NCBI RefSeq assembly: GCF_000471905.2
Contig: NW_006498445.1
Span: forward strand, 500,161-564,160
Reading direction: 5' to 3'
From: Amborella trichopoda
Taxonomy: Eukaryota; Streptophyta; Magnoliopsida; Amborellales; Amborellaceae
DNA: 64,000 bases
The position numbers and the translations under genes are program-made. Below, piece by piece: positions 23,495-35,125 of this stretch. Position 1 is the first letter of the stretch, and every line of letters begins with the position of its first letter. The notes beneath the pieces are model-generated. The model worked only from the letters and a program-made list of their open reading frames with translations. It ran no database searches and was not told the origin of the DNA.

Positions 23495-24124
23495 CAGCCA
23501 CATCATGATGCTCGCATGTCAGATCGGCCCGAAACCAGAACCATTACAAGCACGAGGTTCTAGGCTTCAATAGAGACGAACCTTGCATGAGATGGATGGT
23601 CAGATTCGACGCATGATCACTTTCCAGCCATCGGAACCAAATTCTGACCAACAGATCATAAATGGAAAATGGTTGCTTGGGCACTAAATCAAGCCACGTT
23701 CGTTGCCAAACACTCACGACGACTTGCTCATCAATATTCAACGAAGAAATAATCAAAAAGCATCGAGAAAGCGTGTAGTCTTTAAACAAAGATCGCACAT
23801 TCCTCGTGATTTCGTACTACGGGATCGTGGCCCAAAAGCCCGAGCCATGGCTCGAAAGTGGTATCAAAACGACTGTCTCCCAAGTCGATTAAGAAAAGAA
23901 TCATCTTTCAATCGAATGGAGACCGGCAAGACCCTGAACCAACCCGAGAAGATCGCAAAAGTTCTTGGGCACAACAGGGACTCAATTGGAATTTCATGGA
24001 TTGTTGGTGCAGAGGAAAAATCGTCATTTTACCCTACTTTCTTAGAATCTCTTTAATTCACTTAATTGTTATTTTTTAGCAATTAGGTCAACTTTTGAGT
24101 TTACACCCATGTTTGAGCCCCACT

Positions 24125-24135
24125 TCTATATAAAC
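24125..24135 (+). promoter_or_regulatory. TATA box of element 2 5' LTR
   Basis: TCTATATAAAC preceded by ACACCCATGTTTGAG, the same arrangement as in the other LTRs. Confidence 0.55.
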
Positions 24136-24544
24136 AAGCACTCACCTCATGTAAAAGGAACCCAAGTTTTCATCAATACAAATTCTACTTTTTCTTGTGA
24201 TTTTGGTCATGTCTTAGAGAGAGAGAGGAGAGAGAAGACGTTTAGTGGTACTCTCAGGTGTAAGATAAACTTTCTCTCTCTTCCTTCTCTCTCTTCTTTC
24301 TCTCTTCTTCTCTCTCATCTCTCTTTCTTCTTCTTTCTTCTCTCTCTTCTTTTTCTCTCTTCCTTCTCTTTCTTATTTCTCTCTCTTCTTTCTCTCTCTC
24401 CTCTTTCCTTTTCTCTTTGTTCTTTCCCTTTCTCTCTTTCTTCCTTCCTTTTCTTTCTTCTCTCTTTCATTTTCTCTCTTTCTTCTTCCTTTTCCTCTCT
24501 TCTCCTTCTTTTTCTCTCTGTTTCTTTCTCGTTTCATGTTCCTC

Positions 24545-25235
24545 TTCGTCTATTGCCAACGGCAATGCATACTGCTAAGTGTGATGATCTCTTTTCTCCC
24601 TGTTCATTACGCACGACAGTGCAAAAGGCAGGCGTGATTTTCTTCTCTCTCTCAGTTTGTTGCGCGCGGCAGTGCATACTGCCGAGCATGATGATATCTT
24701 CTCTCCCTGTTCGTTGCGCACGACAGTGAATATGCTGGGCGTGATTTTCTTGTCTCTCTCAATCTATTGCACGCAACAGTGCATACTGCTGAGCGTGATG
24801 ATCGTTTCTCTCCCTGTTCGTTGCACACGACAGTGCAAATGTCGGGCGTGATTTTCTTCTCTCTCAGTCTGTTGCGAGCAACAGTGCAAACTGTCGAGCA
24901 TGATGTTCTCTTACCTCTATTCGTTGCGCACGATAGTGTAAATGCTGAACACGACTTTCATCCCCCCTCTCGATCCATTGCACACGACAGTGAATACTGC
25001 TGAGCGTGATGCCCCTTTTCTTCTCAGTCTGAAAGTTCGTTACGCGCGGTAGTGCATACTGCCGAGTGTGATGTTCACTTCTCTCTCTGTCTGTTGCGCA
25101 TGACAGTGCATACTGCCGAGCGTGATTTTCCCTTCTTTCTCTCTGACTGTTGCACACGACACTGAACACTGTCGAGCATCATCTTTCTTCTTTCCCACTT
25201 TCTGCCCTGCGCGGCAGCACACACTGCTGCGCATG
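24545..25235 (+). repeat. Tandem hairpin array in U5 of element 2 LTR
   Basis: About twelve units of 50-60 bp, each with a short inverted repeat such as CGGCAGTGCATACTGCCG (perfect arms CGGCAG/CTGCCG) followed by a GTGATG and a CT-rich spacer. Alternate units differ (CAGTGCAAAAGGCAGGCGTGATTTTC), giving a superposed period near 112 bp at the left end. The sequence is unrelated to the hairpins of element 1, but the position and design are the same. Confidence 0.6.
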
Positions 25236-26336
25236 ATTTCCTTTCTCTCTCATTTTCTTTTGCTTATTTGACTAGAAGGCTGGTTGTGCCTTGCACTGCC
25301 ATGCTAGTCCTGACATCGAGCAATTTAGTAGTTGTGCCAGACTAGTTATCGTGCCTGTCTAGCTACCGTGCCAGACTAGTCACCGTGTCAGGACAGTCGT
25401 CGTGCCAGTCTTGTCGTCGAGTAGTTTAGCCATTGTGTCAATTTAGTTACAATGCCCATCTAACTGTCGTGCAAGACCAGCCATCATCTCAGATTAGTCG
25501 TCGAACCCGTCTTGTCGTCGAGTAGTTTAGTCACTGTGCTGGTCCAGTTACCGTGCTCGTCTAGCTGCAGCACCAAACCAGTCATGGTGCTAGTCATGTC
25601 ACTGCGCCCGTCTAGCCGTCAGGTCAAACGACTTCATTCGAAGGTTCAGCAAGAGCCAAGCCGACTTTCATCATTTTTCTCATTCGTCTTTTTCTTCTCT
25701 TCATAAAAATTTTGGTTCATGGCCTCCGAAGAGTTGGGTGAAAGCCAAACCAACGGGACATCCCATTTTTCTTGAAGGACTAGTTGAAAGACACATTAGC
25801 CTTCAAACCCTTCTTCCTTTTCTCTATTTTTTCTTCTATCTCACCCCTTTCTTTCTATCCTTACTATAGGATCTTACTAAAAGTCATTCCTTAAGAAGAC
25901 GTCGTAAGGCTGTCGAATTGACATGGACTCCCTTATGTTATTTCTTTCATTCCCCTCGAGTACACAAGCACGTGTGTGTTCACCTTATGACCAGGTGGGG
26001 TCCTCAGACCCACTTGTCTATACTCTAATGTGTGTGTGTGTTTTGCAGGTAAGAAGAAAACAGGTCAAGGGAGGCGATTCTAAACTGGCCATAGGCCAAG
26101 GGGGGCATTCTTCATGATCTAAGAGGGCGCCCACACGAGTTAGCCCAAGCACATCACGGACCCACACAAGGTGAGTCCTGCCTTGCGACCCTAATTCCAT
26201 CAATTGGTACTCCTGCTCGCATCTTCTTCACGTGGTTCCCGATAGAGCGATCTCAGGTCCTGGGTCCATCTCAAACCCGGAACCATGCCACCAGGTCAAC
26301 CCGACCTGGAGGACAAGATCGATACACCTAACCAGA

Positions 26337-27702
26337 CATGTCACCCTATCATTGGCTTAGGCTGTTTTCAGGTACCAACGTGTCTTTCTGCTCTCTCTAA
26401 TGTTGTTATGAGATCCCACTGTCCCTCCTTTGTTCGGATTGGGGATTTCTACATCCCCATATTTGCGACCTCACCTGGGGCGAGCAGACCATCTGGTTCT
26501 GCCTCCACCATGTCCTACTCAAGCGACCTGGATGGCCCTAGTATCCTAGTCCTGCCTAGAAAAACTTGAGGCACAGTCGCTCAAGCTCCATGCCCCTCTT
26601 CTTCCAGCATAAAGGGAACATCCCCTGATGTCAACTGCATCGACGGCACCATAGCCGCCCCCTCACACAAGCACCCAGTCACTGGAGGACACTCCATAAG
26701 TCACATGCTCTAACATGGTCTTCGCGCCACTACTTCTCCTCTCCCGGTGGGTCCCAGTAGGACCATCACCTCTGCAGGTAACCAAAAGGTGACCCCACCT
26801 ATGTCTCACAGGGGCATTTCCAATGCTGGCGCCCCCATGCACACAGCATACACTGGCGGCTTCCATGCTAGTTCTCGCGGCTGCCCGACCGCCGCGCGCT
26901 CATACACATGTTATTGCTGACGGTCCAATCGTCACAATAAAAAATTGGGGCTGGCGACAGCCCATCCCCCTCTCTTCAACCGTTTCGGGTCTCCGTCCAC
27001 CCGGACGTTAACCTTCTAGTTTGGGGCAGCCCAAAGGCTACGACTCGACGAATACATGACTTTTGAGACAATCAAAAGTCCCCTAAATAAGTTCACATGC
27101 ATGTTTAAGGCCCTATGGCCTTACCAGCTAAATGGGAGGGTACCACGAGTTCTCCGCCCCTCACCCCACAAAGGGTTGGTCTCGTGGTTGCCCCAAACAC
27201 CACCACCGATGGTGCACACACGTGCAGATCCAAAGATGTTGTCGACCATGAAGAAGCATAAGCGGCCCCCGTTTCACCAAATTCTTTCAAGCCACCCATT
27301 GTGTGGTACTCGAAGAAGTTCCCATCGAGTTCCATCTTCTCTATTCCTCCCTCCTTGAACCCGCAAGCCAGCCCTCGCCCCTGTGTGTGAAGTAGGAGGA
27401 CACCGTCATCATCGACCTGTCATCCTGCCCCTCTGTCAGGCGATCTCCGGCCACCATCACCACCTTCAAGTCCCCCCCTTCCCGGGAATTACACCTTGCC
27501 CAAGCTGATTAACTTTGCTCGTGCGTCAGTCGAGAAGGCCTGCAAAAAAGAAGGCTGGGATGGCTTCAGATTCTTGGGGAGGATCTACCGAGACCTGCGG
27601 CTCAAGCAAGTAAGGGGGATGGAAGTCTCGCCCCTCCCACAGAAAGTAGAATCTTTTGTTACAAAAGACTCTCCAAAGAAAAACCGGTTCCACCCTTTAT
27701 AA
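26337..27702 (+). pseudogene. ORF1 of element 2, broken
   Basis: The conserved N-terminal signature reads SFVRIGDFYIPIF (about 26430-26470), equivalent to the start of ORF1 in elements 1 and 4. The frame closes at 26567. A Pro/Ser-rich, GC-richer stretch follows with no recognised domain. The C-terminal part (27496-27702) reads EGWDGFRFLGRIYRDLRLKQ and ends KNRFHPL-TAA. This corresponds to QFWREVYRSLKLKQ...NPFYPL-TGA in element 1. The function is unknown. Confidence 0.45.
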
Positions 27703-29034
27703 GACACAGAGGAACCCGAAACCAACGACATAGCCCACTCCAATGTTGTTGAGACACACGAAAGCGAACCAGCTTCGCCCGACCTGCGGCCCCAAGGACA
27801 TCAATAACCCGTTGATGAGACACGATCCCTAGATCGTCACTCGCCCATCCAGGGCGAGCCAGGGCTCCAAGACGTTCAAGCGCCGGGCTTGACAGTAGCC
27901 TGACCCCGAGGTCATCCGGAGCCCGTACTTACACAGGCCCTGAAACAATCTTGAGCTTAGATCGGGCAAGCCCATACCTTGTTACTCGGAGTGCTGGATT
28001 TGAGAACGAAAAGAACCAAGGTCGCTCCTCCTGTCGAATTACCTTACTCGGACCAGCCTGTTGGATAATGGTGGTGAGCCATGATGGAGAAGAACCTGAA
28101 AACTCGATGAGCCGTTTTGAGAATCTTAAACAACAACTTGGATAAGCTCAAAGGGATCAAAGATGCTTTGCTCACGGTCTGTTCCCATCAAGAGACAAAC
28201 TCTCCCCCCGAGCCACCACTTCGAGAGGAGAAAAGATCTCATCCTCCCCCTTCGGCTCCAACACCAAGGCCTCCACTCCCTCCTACCTCCTTTGAGGTCC
28301 AACCTGACGTAGCCGCTCAAGGGGCGCCGTTGATGTTTACACAGGAGGACGGGCAGCAGATGATCAACAAAAGCATCCAAGACTTGTGGGTGTCGAAAGC
28401 ATAAGAAAGTGTTTCGTATCAGAAGCCCTACCCGCCTTCCATTGATCAAGTCCCCTTTCCTATCAGGTACCAAAAAGGGAGGCTAACAATCTTCAACGGC
28501 ACGAGTTCACCTCGACAGCATGTGACCCACTTCATGTTTGTGGCCAAGAGTCAGCCTCGGACTCTTGTCGACATTAGATACCTTCCGAGGGCTACAGCCG
28601 AGGATTCAGGAGGCGAGGCAACAACAACCACCCAAAAAATAGGCTTATAATCGGGTTCCTCCACCGCAAAGCTACCATAGGGCCGAGGAGTTAGGGTAGA
28701 AGCTCATTTGGCATTACAGCTTCGACAAAGCATGGGTGCCAACCCTCCTAAAGATGCTGATCGAGTAGGACACGGTGGTCCTTCCCCTCAGCAAATGGCT
28801 GGATCAGGCAGGTGGGTCAATCACGCCAACTACTGTGCCTCCCACCAAATGTTAGGCCATCCAGTGCAAGACTGCTTCCAGCTCAAGGACTACATCAAAA
28901 GCTTAATCCAGAAGGGGCAAATCAACATCGAGGACCTCAAGAAGGCTTTCGAAACCCCCGAAGCCTCCCATATGGTCACCCTTCAGGAGGAGTCGGATGA
29001 GGAGATCCTCACGATCGAACTGCCACCTTGCTAG
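27703..29034 (+). pseudogene. gag remnant of element 2
   Basis: Pieces in one frame: 28117-28404, ending in a TAA; then PPSIDQVPFPIRYQKG and IFNGTSSPRQHVTHF, matching the gag of element 1. An internal deletion of several hundred bases removes most of the capsid. From 28708 to 29034 (108 codons) it carries an intact knuckle-like NYCASHQMLGHPVQDCFQL (CxxHxxxxHxxxxC) and IKSLIQKGQINIEDLKKAF, which closely matches element 1 at 14190-14240. It cannot make a full Gag. Confidence 0.65.
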
Positions 29035-30053
29035 CTTCTCGCCGTCTTCGACATATTGGTGTAGCGCGAGATGATAGTGCCCTCCTCCGCAAAGAAATAG
29101 GGATGAACTGCAGGTAAAGACCGAAGCCTATGGTGCCGCTACCATCAACGGAGCGGTCACAACTTAGGCCATTGCCATGGGTTCAGAACCATCCTCCAAG
29201 GATACCTCCAAGGCTGCTGGATAGTCCTAATTGGCGGACAACCTCCACTTGTAGGCAGAACGCCTGATGAGGGGCCCCAACCTCATCAGAGGATAGAACG
29301 GGTTTGAAGCCCCGCACTAAGCAATCCTGAGACCTCCGCCTCGTACACCCTAGCAGAGGTGCCCACACCATGAGAGGTATACCATCGCTGCGGAAGGGTT
29401 AGGAACATTGAAAGAGAGTCAGCTCGCCATGAAGATGTGGCGCCAGTGCCCTGAGCTCAAGAACCCTGGCCTCCTAAAGAAAAGTGGGAAAACTGAAAAA
29501 AGCCCCGGCGACTCAAACCGAACGTCGAGCCTCCTCAATGCCCTATCGAGGCACCGTCCTCTCACCCTTTTCCTACCTTGTATGACTTCAACCCGAGGCA
29601 AATTAACTTCCCCGTGGGAAGTCAATACATTACTACAAGGACCGCCCGGGGTATACCTCATGGGAGTAAGAGGTCGTAAAAACACACTCTACTCGTGGTC
29701 TCGAAGGCAAGACCCTAAACTCGCCTCCTTATAGTCATGGCGGTATGACTCTAAAACTACCACCTCAAAAAAATAATACTAAAAATAAAATAATGAGCGA
29801 AAACCCTAACGGGCATTCACGACAAACATGATGGTGCTCAAATGCCTCCCCAGTAGGCTTTTAGGTTCATCCCCTCATTTTCTTAAAGGTGGAGACAAAT
29901 ATCTAAGCAAGAGCGCGAAATCAAGACGTCAGCAAATTGAGTATCAAGAATAAGATAAAATGGCCATCTTATTCATACATGAAGAGGGTTACAAAATTTT
30001 GGCGGTCTCCTAAAGCCCGCAGGAAAAAAAAAAGAAAAAAGGAAAAGGCCTTC
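29035..30053 (+). other. Residual linker and deletion scar where pol should be, element 2
   Basis: After gag only short fragments are seen (SSHPFPTLYDFNPRQINFPV near 29550-29610, a pre-RT linker). Sequence like the 3' UTR of element 1 follows (TCTCGAAGGCAAGACCCTAAAC at 29700). No RT, RNase H or integrase motif is present, so element 2 has lost pol completely. Confidence 0.55.
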
Positions 30054-31050
30054 AGAAGAGGTCAAGCAACTCAAGCATCTTCACCCTCAAAACCAGTGCA
30101 TCTTCCAACGCTGTCAGCTTCATCTCTTCATAAAGAGAAACACGCTTCATGGCCCTCTCAGACAAACTGAGGAGTTTCTCCACATCGAACGCACCAATCT
30201 GCGTGATCTCATGGCCATCGCCTCCCTATTCTGGTGTCAGTGAGCTCTCAAGCTAGCCACGCGGGTTTGCAAGGATGCGATTTTGTTCTCCACGCCGCAA
30301 TCTGACAAGAGAGTTCGACCTCCTCCGCGATCGAGCGAGCGTGCTAGCAGAAAGCTGCTCCCTCTCCTTCTCGTAATCCTGCAGGAAGGTTTGCTCCTTC
30401 GCTAACCTTTCTTTTATAGAGGCTATGCAAGCGTCAAGGATTTTTGGTATTGCAATCCAGCTGAGGATGGTTACGGAACCCCAGGACTCGAGATCCCTCA
30501 GTAACTCGTTCAGTTGTTCGAATACCTCCTCTCCAAGGTGCGTGGCTTCTAAGCTCGTCATGCAAACCTTGACAACCTCGATCTCCCTCTTAAGGTTGGA
30601 AAGAACACATTCTCTCAACCCTTGGAGACCCACTCGAACCATGCGCCTCAGGATGAGCTCTCCAGAATTAGGTGTTGTGTGGGCTAAGGCCACAGGACCA
30701 GCAGAAGTAGAGGGCAAAGCATCAGGTGTAGTCTCCCTGTCCATGAGAGTTGAAGACGTGTGGAGGTCTGCACAGTGCTTAGATGAGCGCTCCTCTTCCT
30801 GCGCCATTGATGCAAACTCTTCAAAACTCGACGACACTAGTGGCACTAAAGACGAGATAGCCGGGCCAGATTATGCTCTCCGTGGTAACCTTAATTCAAC
30901 AGGAGTAGGGGTCACTGAGGTCGCCACATCGGCACCCAAGTCTTCTCCCTCAGCCTCAACGACAATCAGCGACAGCATTACCGAGGGAGGAGACGAAACT
31001 TGTGATGCCTCCACTTTCATACGCTTGGCCGCTGCCAAAAGAAAGAACAA
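30054..31050 (-). pseudogene. Antisense accessory ORF of element 2 (C-terminal coiled-coil part of a PMD-type ORF)
   Basis: On the minus strand, 30846-30253 is open for 197 codons. Upstream the same frame continues to about 31050 (EASQVSSPPSVMLSL) past a TAA. Downstream of the stop at 30253 coding character continues (EKLLSLSERAMKRVSLYEEM) to KMLELLDLF-TGA at about 30054. The protein is charged and Leu-rich, a likely coiled coil, and its end resembles that of the PMD ORF at 2680 (VIDCF-stop). It lies antisense to gag, the place where Tat elements often carry an extra ORF. The PMD part itself is missing. Confidence 0.45.
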
Positions 31051-33017
31051 AAAGGGCCAGACCCAAGAAGAAAACCAAGAGCCAGCGAGGAAACAATATC
31101 ACTTGGAGGAGGAGTCGAGCTAGATTTAGTCATAGTTGTTTGTGGACTGAAAGCAGCAACAAATCATTCTCCAAGGGTGGACGGCGAAAAGGAGGCTTGA
31201 GCAGAAGGTACAAGAGGCACTGAGTTCTTACTTGGAATAAAGGTCCTGAGTAAGAACAAACAGTAGCTCCCTTCCTTTTTTAAAGCCAGAAAGGAACGAA
31301 GGAAGGCGCATCGTGCAAAAGCTGGTGGCATGACGCATGGCCCAACTAGCAGAGAACACTTTCCGCACGCAAGCCGAAGCATCGAAAACATGACATCGAA
31401 GCATGACTAGCACGCGAACTGAAACATCGCATGAGCGAAATATTGCATGACTCAGAGGTATGGACATACGAACAACATGCGAAGTGACATGCCACACATG
31501 TAGAAGTCACGCTCCTTCCTGAGGAAGCGATGAGGCCAAGTAATCACATTGTCGTACCATGCCAATGCAGCCCTCTCATTTACTGCTCTGCATGCATGAT
31601 GTGGCTCATAAAAAATGGCGTACCTACCACCAATAAAACGCCGCTTAGGTACGTAACCCTTTCCCTCTTGGCCCGTGCAAATCCCAGGCCCATAAAAAAA
31701 AAATTGGTGCACACTCACGTGCCACTACACTCGGTGGGCTAGGGGACTTCATTCCTTGTCCTGCCTACACACACATAAGACCTCCGTGGCCCCCAAAAAA
31801 AAATGATGACGCGGGGTCCTTACAATAATCAGAAATGGTGAATACCCCAAAGGTTGGGACGAAAACCTGCAAGGGCATTCCAACAACCAAGTCACGGGAG
31901 GCGGCAGTTGCCCCACGGGCAAGTTGAGTGTTCCATCGGCCATTTCTTATCCTCATCATCATCAGGGATAAGAACTGAGCCAAGGAAAGAAAAGCGGCGT
32001 GATGGCTGCACACATAAGCGCATAAGGCAAAGAAAGAAAATTCAACACAAGGGATGATTTTATTTCATTTTAATTCAACAAAAAGGATTACAAATTGTGG
32101 TTACAGCTAATTATCAACTACAAGGAAGTACATCCATTCTGAGATAAATCCACTCCCTTCAAGAGCTCTGCCACCTTCTCATGACGGTGGTATCTTCTAA
32201 GGGGCGATATCACTCTCTTCAAGTGAAACTTGAAGAAGACAGTGGGCTTCGTCTCCTCTTTCTCTCCACCTCACGAAGGTGAAGAGCCGTGCGCTGTTTG
32301 AGGGGCAATACACACACAACGTTTGAGCGAAATGCCCCCTCCACCCATAGAAAAGGTCCATCCAAGCGCTTACACATGGCCGTGGACCTTACGCCATGGA
32401 TTCCGTACAAACGGAGGAGCCATGATGCCAGGCGCTCGCCATCCAATATGGATCCACTGCCACCTTCGGCTAGGTCAAATGTTTTCACCCAGATGCCTAA
32501 CGCTCAGACATGCCCCAAAAGCTGGGACCTGGCAGCTGGTCCCAACATAGTCCCCGGCCTCCCGGCGAAGCACATAAGAAAGAAAAGTCTTCGCGTACCC
32601 TCCACCAACAGGAGTTGCCAAGCAAGGAATTTTACAAAGAAGAGGAGAAGAGCTACCCACACACTCTCTGTCCTAGGCTCTTTTTATAGCAGGCATAGGC
32701 CCATCATCAAAGCTCACCGCTTCTCGAACAACATGTCATAGCACGCCGCTTCCTGAGTAGCACGTCGTCCAACCACGTGGACATGTGTCATCACAACCGC
32801 ACCTTGTTCCACGACCATTTAAACCGTCTGACGCCTCGCCTCCCAAGCGGCATTACCGAAGCATCACGATCGAATCTTTCGCCGCCCTGCTGCTAATAAA
32901 TCATCATCGACATATCGCATGTCGGATCTCTTCCACCACCCCATCCTCCAAGTGTCATTCTCTCTGCCCTCGTGCCAAATTGAAGACATTTCGTCAATTG
33001 TGCGCCGTTTTCGCACG

Positions 33018-33135
33018 TGAGCATCAACACCTCACCCCCCTGCGGGCATCAACACCTCACCCCCCGCGGGCATCAACACCTCACCCCCAGCGGGCATCAA
33101 CACCTCACCCCCCGCGGGGATCAACACTTCTGATC
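33018..33135. repeat. 24-25 bp GC-rich tandem repeat
   Basis: About four and a half units of CATCAACACCTCACCCCCCG followed by CGGG, nearly identical to each other, with a degenerating tail to about 33200. Confidence 0.7.
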
Positions 33136-33764
33136 TCACGGGTACCAACATTCTACCTTACATGGGCACATCCCACCTGGATCAAAATCCTCCCTCACAG
33201 GCACTAATGCTCTAGCTTGCGTGGACACATCTAGCTAGGGTCACAAAAATCTCACCCTTCGAGGCAACACCGCACCTCACCTCAGTCACATCAACCGGTA
33301 GCTCATCAGCACCTCCATGCCACATCTGCAAGGTTCAGTATTCTAGTGCGCCCCTCAAAAAAAAGAAAAAAGAGAAGCTAGGCACGATGGCAACCATCGC
33401 AAGTAAAAGAAAAAGAGCTTCAGACGGACATAGCCACCAAGGCTCTAGGTAAAATCACCCAAAAATTTTAAAAATGAGCACGGCAAAACCCGCAAGGGCA
33501 CCATGAGTAAAAATGACAGGCGGCCATGGCCATGAAGCCATGAGTAAAAGAGTCTTGAAATGAAGAAGACCGGGCATGGGATAAACTCGCAAAGGTGCCA
33601 TGCGTAAAAATGGAAATCAAAAGGGCGGACGTGACCTCGAAGTCATGGGTAAAAATTCCTTGACAAAAGGACTTGGTAAAGACCACTCGTGTGGCGCCAC
33701 TCCCACCTGGTTCGAGTGAAAACCTGCAAAGGGCGCTTGAACCAATCAGCCCTAAAAAAAAATC

Positions 33765-34090
33765 GACCGTTGTGCCATAACTTGCCCCTGTGCCTTCAAA
33801 ATATCCAACCCCTGTGCCATAAAAAATTTCGGTCCCTATGCCATAAAAAATTTCGGCCCCTGTGCCATTAAAAATTTCGGCCCCTGTGCCATCAAAAATT
33901 TCGGCCCCTGTGCAATCAAAAATTCCTGCCCTTGAGCTATCAAAAAATTCCGGCCCCTGTGCTACAAAAAATTTTGGCCTCTGTGCCATAAAACATTTCG
34001 ACCCCTTTGCCATCAAAAAATTCCTGCCCTTGTGCTCCTGTGCCATCAAGTATTCTGGCCCCTCTGCCACTCAAATTTTTTTTTGGCCCC
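33765..34090. repeat. 24-bp tandem array, about 13 units
   Basis: The unit is CCCCTGTGCCATAAAAAATT plus TCGG, with substitutions and small length changes towards the right end. Because 24 is a multiple of three, both strands stay open, for example a 200-codon frame on the minus strand. Confidence 0.75.
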
Positions 34091-34264
34091 AGTGCCCTCC
34101 TCCAACATCCATCATCGGCATCAGGGTGAAGAATCCTCAACAAAGAGACAGCCTCAGGAACCCTCCCTATCAAGTCTAGACTCTTCAGTGCAAGTCACAC
34201 AAAAAAGCCCCCGTCTGGACCCAAATAGGATGGGAACCAAAAAGGTACCCTGCTTGTTAAAAAC

Positions 34265-34800
34265 AATTCACCACCAAGAGCTTCTGTCGGTTAGGGATAA
34301 AGCCCACAAAAAAGGCACCCTCTAATTGAAGCATCAAATATTTTTAGCCATGAAGGGATAAAGCCCACAAAAAAGGCACCTGCTGGCACCCTTGGGATAA
34401 AGCCCACAAAAAAAGGCACTCATCAGCTGGACCACCAGGAGCTTCCGTTGGTCAGGGATAAAGCCAACAAAAAGGCACCCGCCAACTGGAGCACCAAATC
34501 CTTTTAGCCAGGAAGGGATAAAGCCCACAAAAAAGGCACCCGCTGGCTCTTTGTTTTACCAGCAAGGTTGGGATAAAGCCCACAAAAAAAAGGCACTCAC
34601 TAGCTTGACCACTAGGAGCTTCCGCCGGTCAGGGATAAAGCCCAAAAAAAGGAACCGCCAACTGGAGCACCAAATCTTTCTAGCCATGAAGGGATAAAGC
34701 CCACAAAAAAGGCACTCACTGACTCTCTTTTTTTACCAGTTAGGTTGGGATATAGCCCACAAAAAAAGGCACTCACCAGCTAGACCACCAGGAGTTCTCG
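34265..34800. repeat. 60-bp repeat with ~180-bp higher-order period
   Basis: The core GGATAAAGCCCACAAAAAAG and GGCACC recurs about nine times every 35-68 bp. Three different spacers alternate in order (one with CCACCAGGAGCTTCC, one with ACTGGAGCACCAAATC, one with TTTTACCAG). Triplets of units therefore repeat at about 34265, 34428, 34608 and 34785. Confidence 0.65.
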
Positions 34801-35125
34801 TTGATACGGAGTCATAATCCCACACAAGGCAGTCTATCAGTGCGTTCTCCCAAAAAACGGATTCTAGCAAAACCCGAAGAAAGCCCCTCAACAAGACACC
34901 AATCCACTAGAAGCCACTTTCGTCACCCCCTGGTCAAGGGAAAAGCTCAGCAAGGTCTACCCCTAAAGGACTGCGCCGATGCTGATGTTCAAGAAAAAAT
35001 ATTTTTTGAGAGGAAATAAACATGCCTTAGTGAGGATTCGCTAGATGAACTTCGACGATAAAGTTTTCACTCTGAATGTTGCACTTCTCGCTTCTCTCGA
35101 AGCGCACCATCCGTCGGGGGCAAGT

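Larger units (their letters stand above)
23495..26336 (+). mobile_element. 5' LTR of element 2, missing its first ~0.7 kb
   Basis: It starts inside U3 (homologous to about 8490 of the element 1 LTR), then CAAGCCACGTTCGTTGCC, a TATA box at 24125, and a very CT-rich R (24260-24540). A hairpin repeat array (24545-25235) and GTCGTGCCAG-type repeats (25280-25630) follow, then the leader-side block AGGGGGGCATTCTTCATGATCTAAGAGGGC, which matches 11090-11115. It ends near 26336, where a PBS would be expected, but the PBS is degenerate (ACATGTCACCC). Its own LTR start is absent, replaced by the element 1 3' LTR. Confidence 0.6.
31051..35125 (+). other. 3' untranslated region of element 2 with tandem arrays and polypurine tract
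   Basis: No gene is seen. It contains blocks shared with element 1's 3' UTR (33470-33760, GAGTAAAAATG and CAAAGGGCGCTTGAACCAAT), three different tandem arrays listed separately, and a purine-rich tract CGGGGGCAAG at about 35115-35124 just before the LTR. Open frames in the arrays are by-products of repeat units whose length is a multiple of three. Confidence 0.5.

Noticed and set aside
24109..24729. 206-codon frame rich in Ser, Leu and Phe
   Set aside because: It lies over the CT-rich R region of an LTR; the composition explains the open frame.
30425..31123. 232-codon plus-strand frame
   Set aside because: It overlaps the minus-strand accessory ORF, which has coiled-coil character and a relative at 2.7-3.4 kb; the plus frame has no recognisable motif.
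33468..34070. 200-codon minus-strand open frame
   Set aside because: It is produced by the 24-bp tandem array; the protein is a simple repeat and both strands are open.
33018..34800. Regularly spaced repeats that might suggest a CRISPR array
   Set aside because: The units are directly tandem or have repeated spacers, lie in a retrotransposon 3' UTR, and the DNA is from a plant nucleus.
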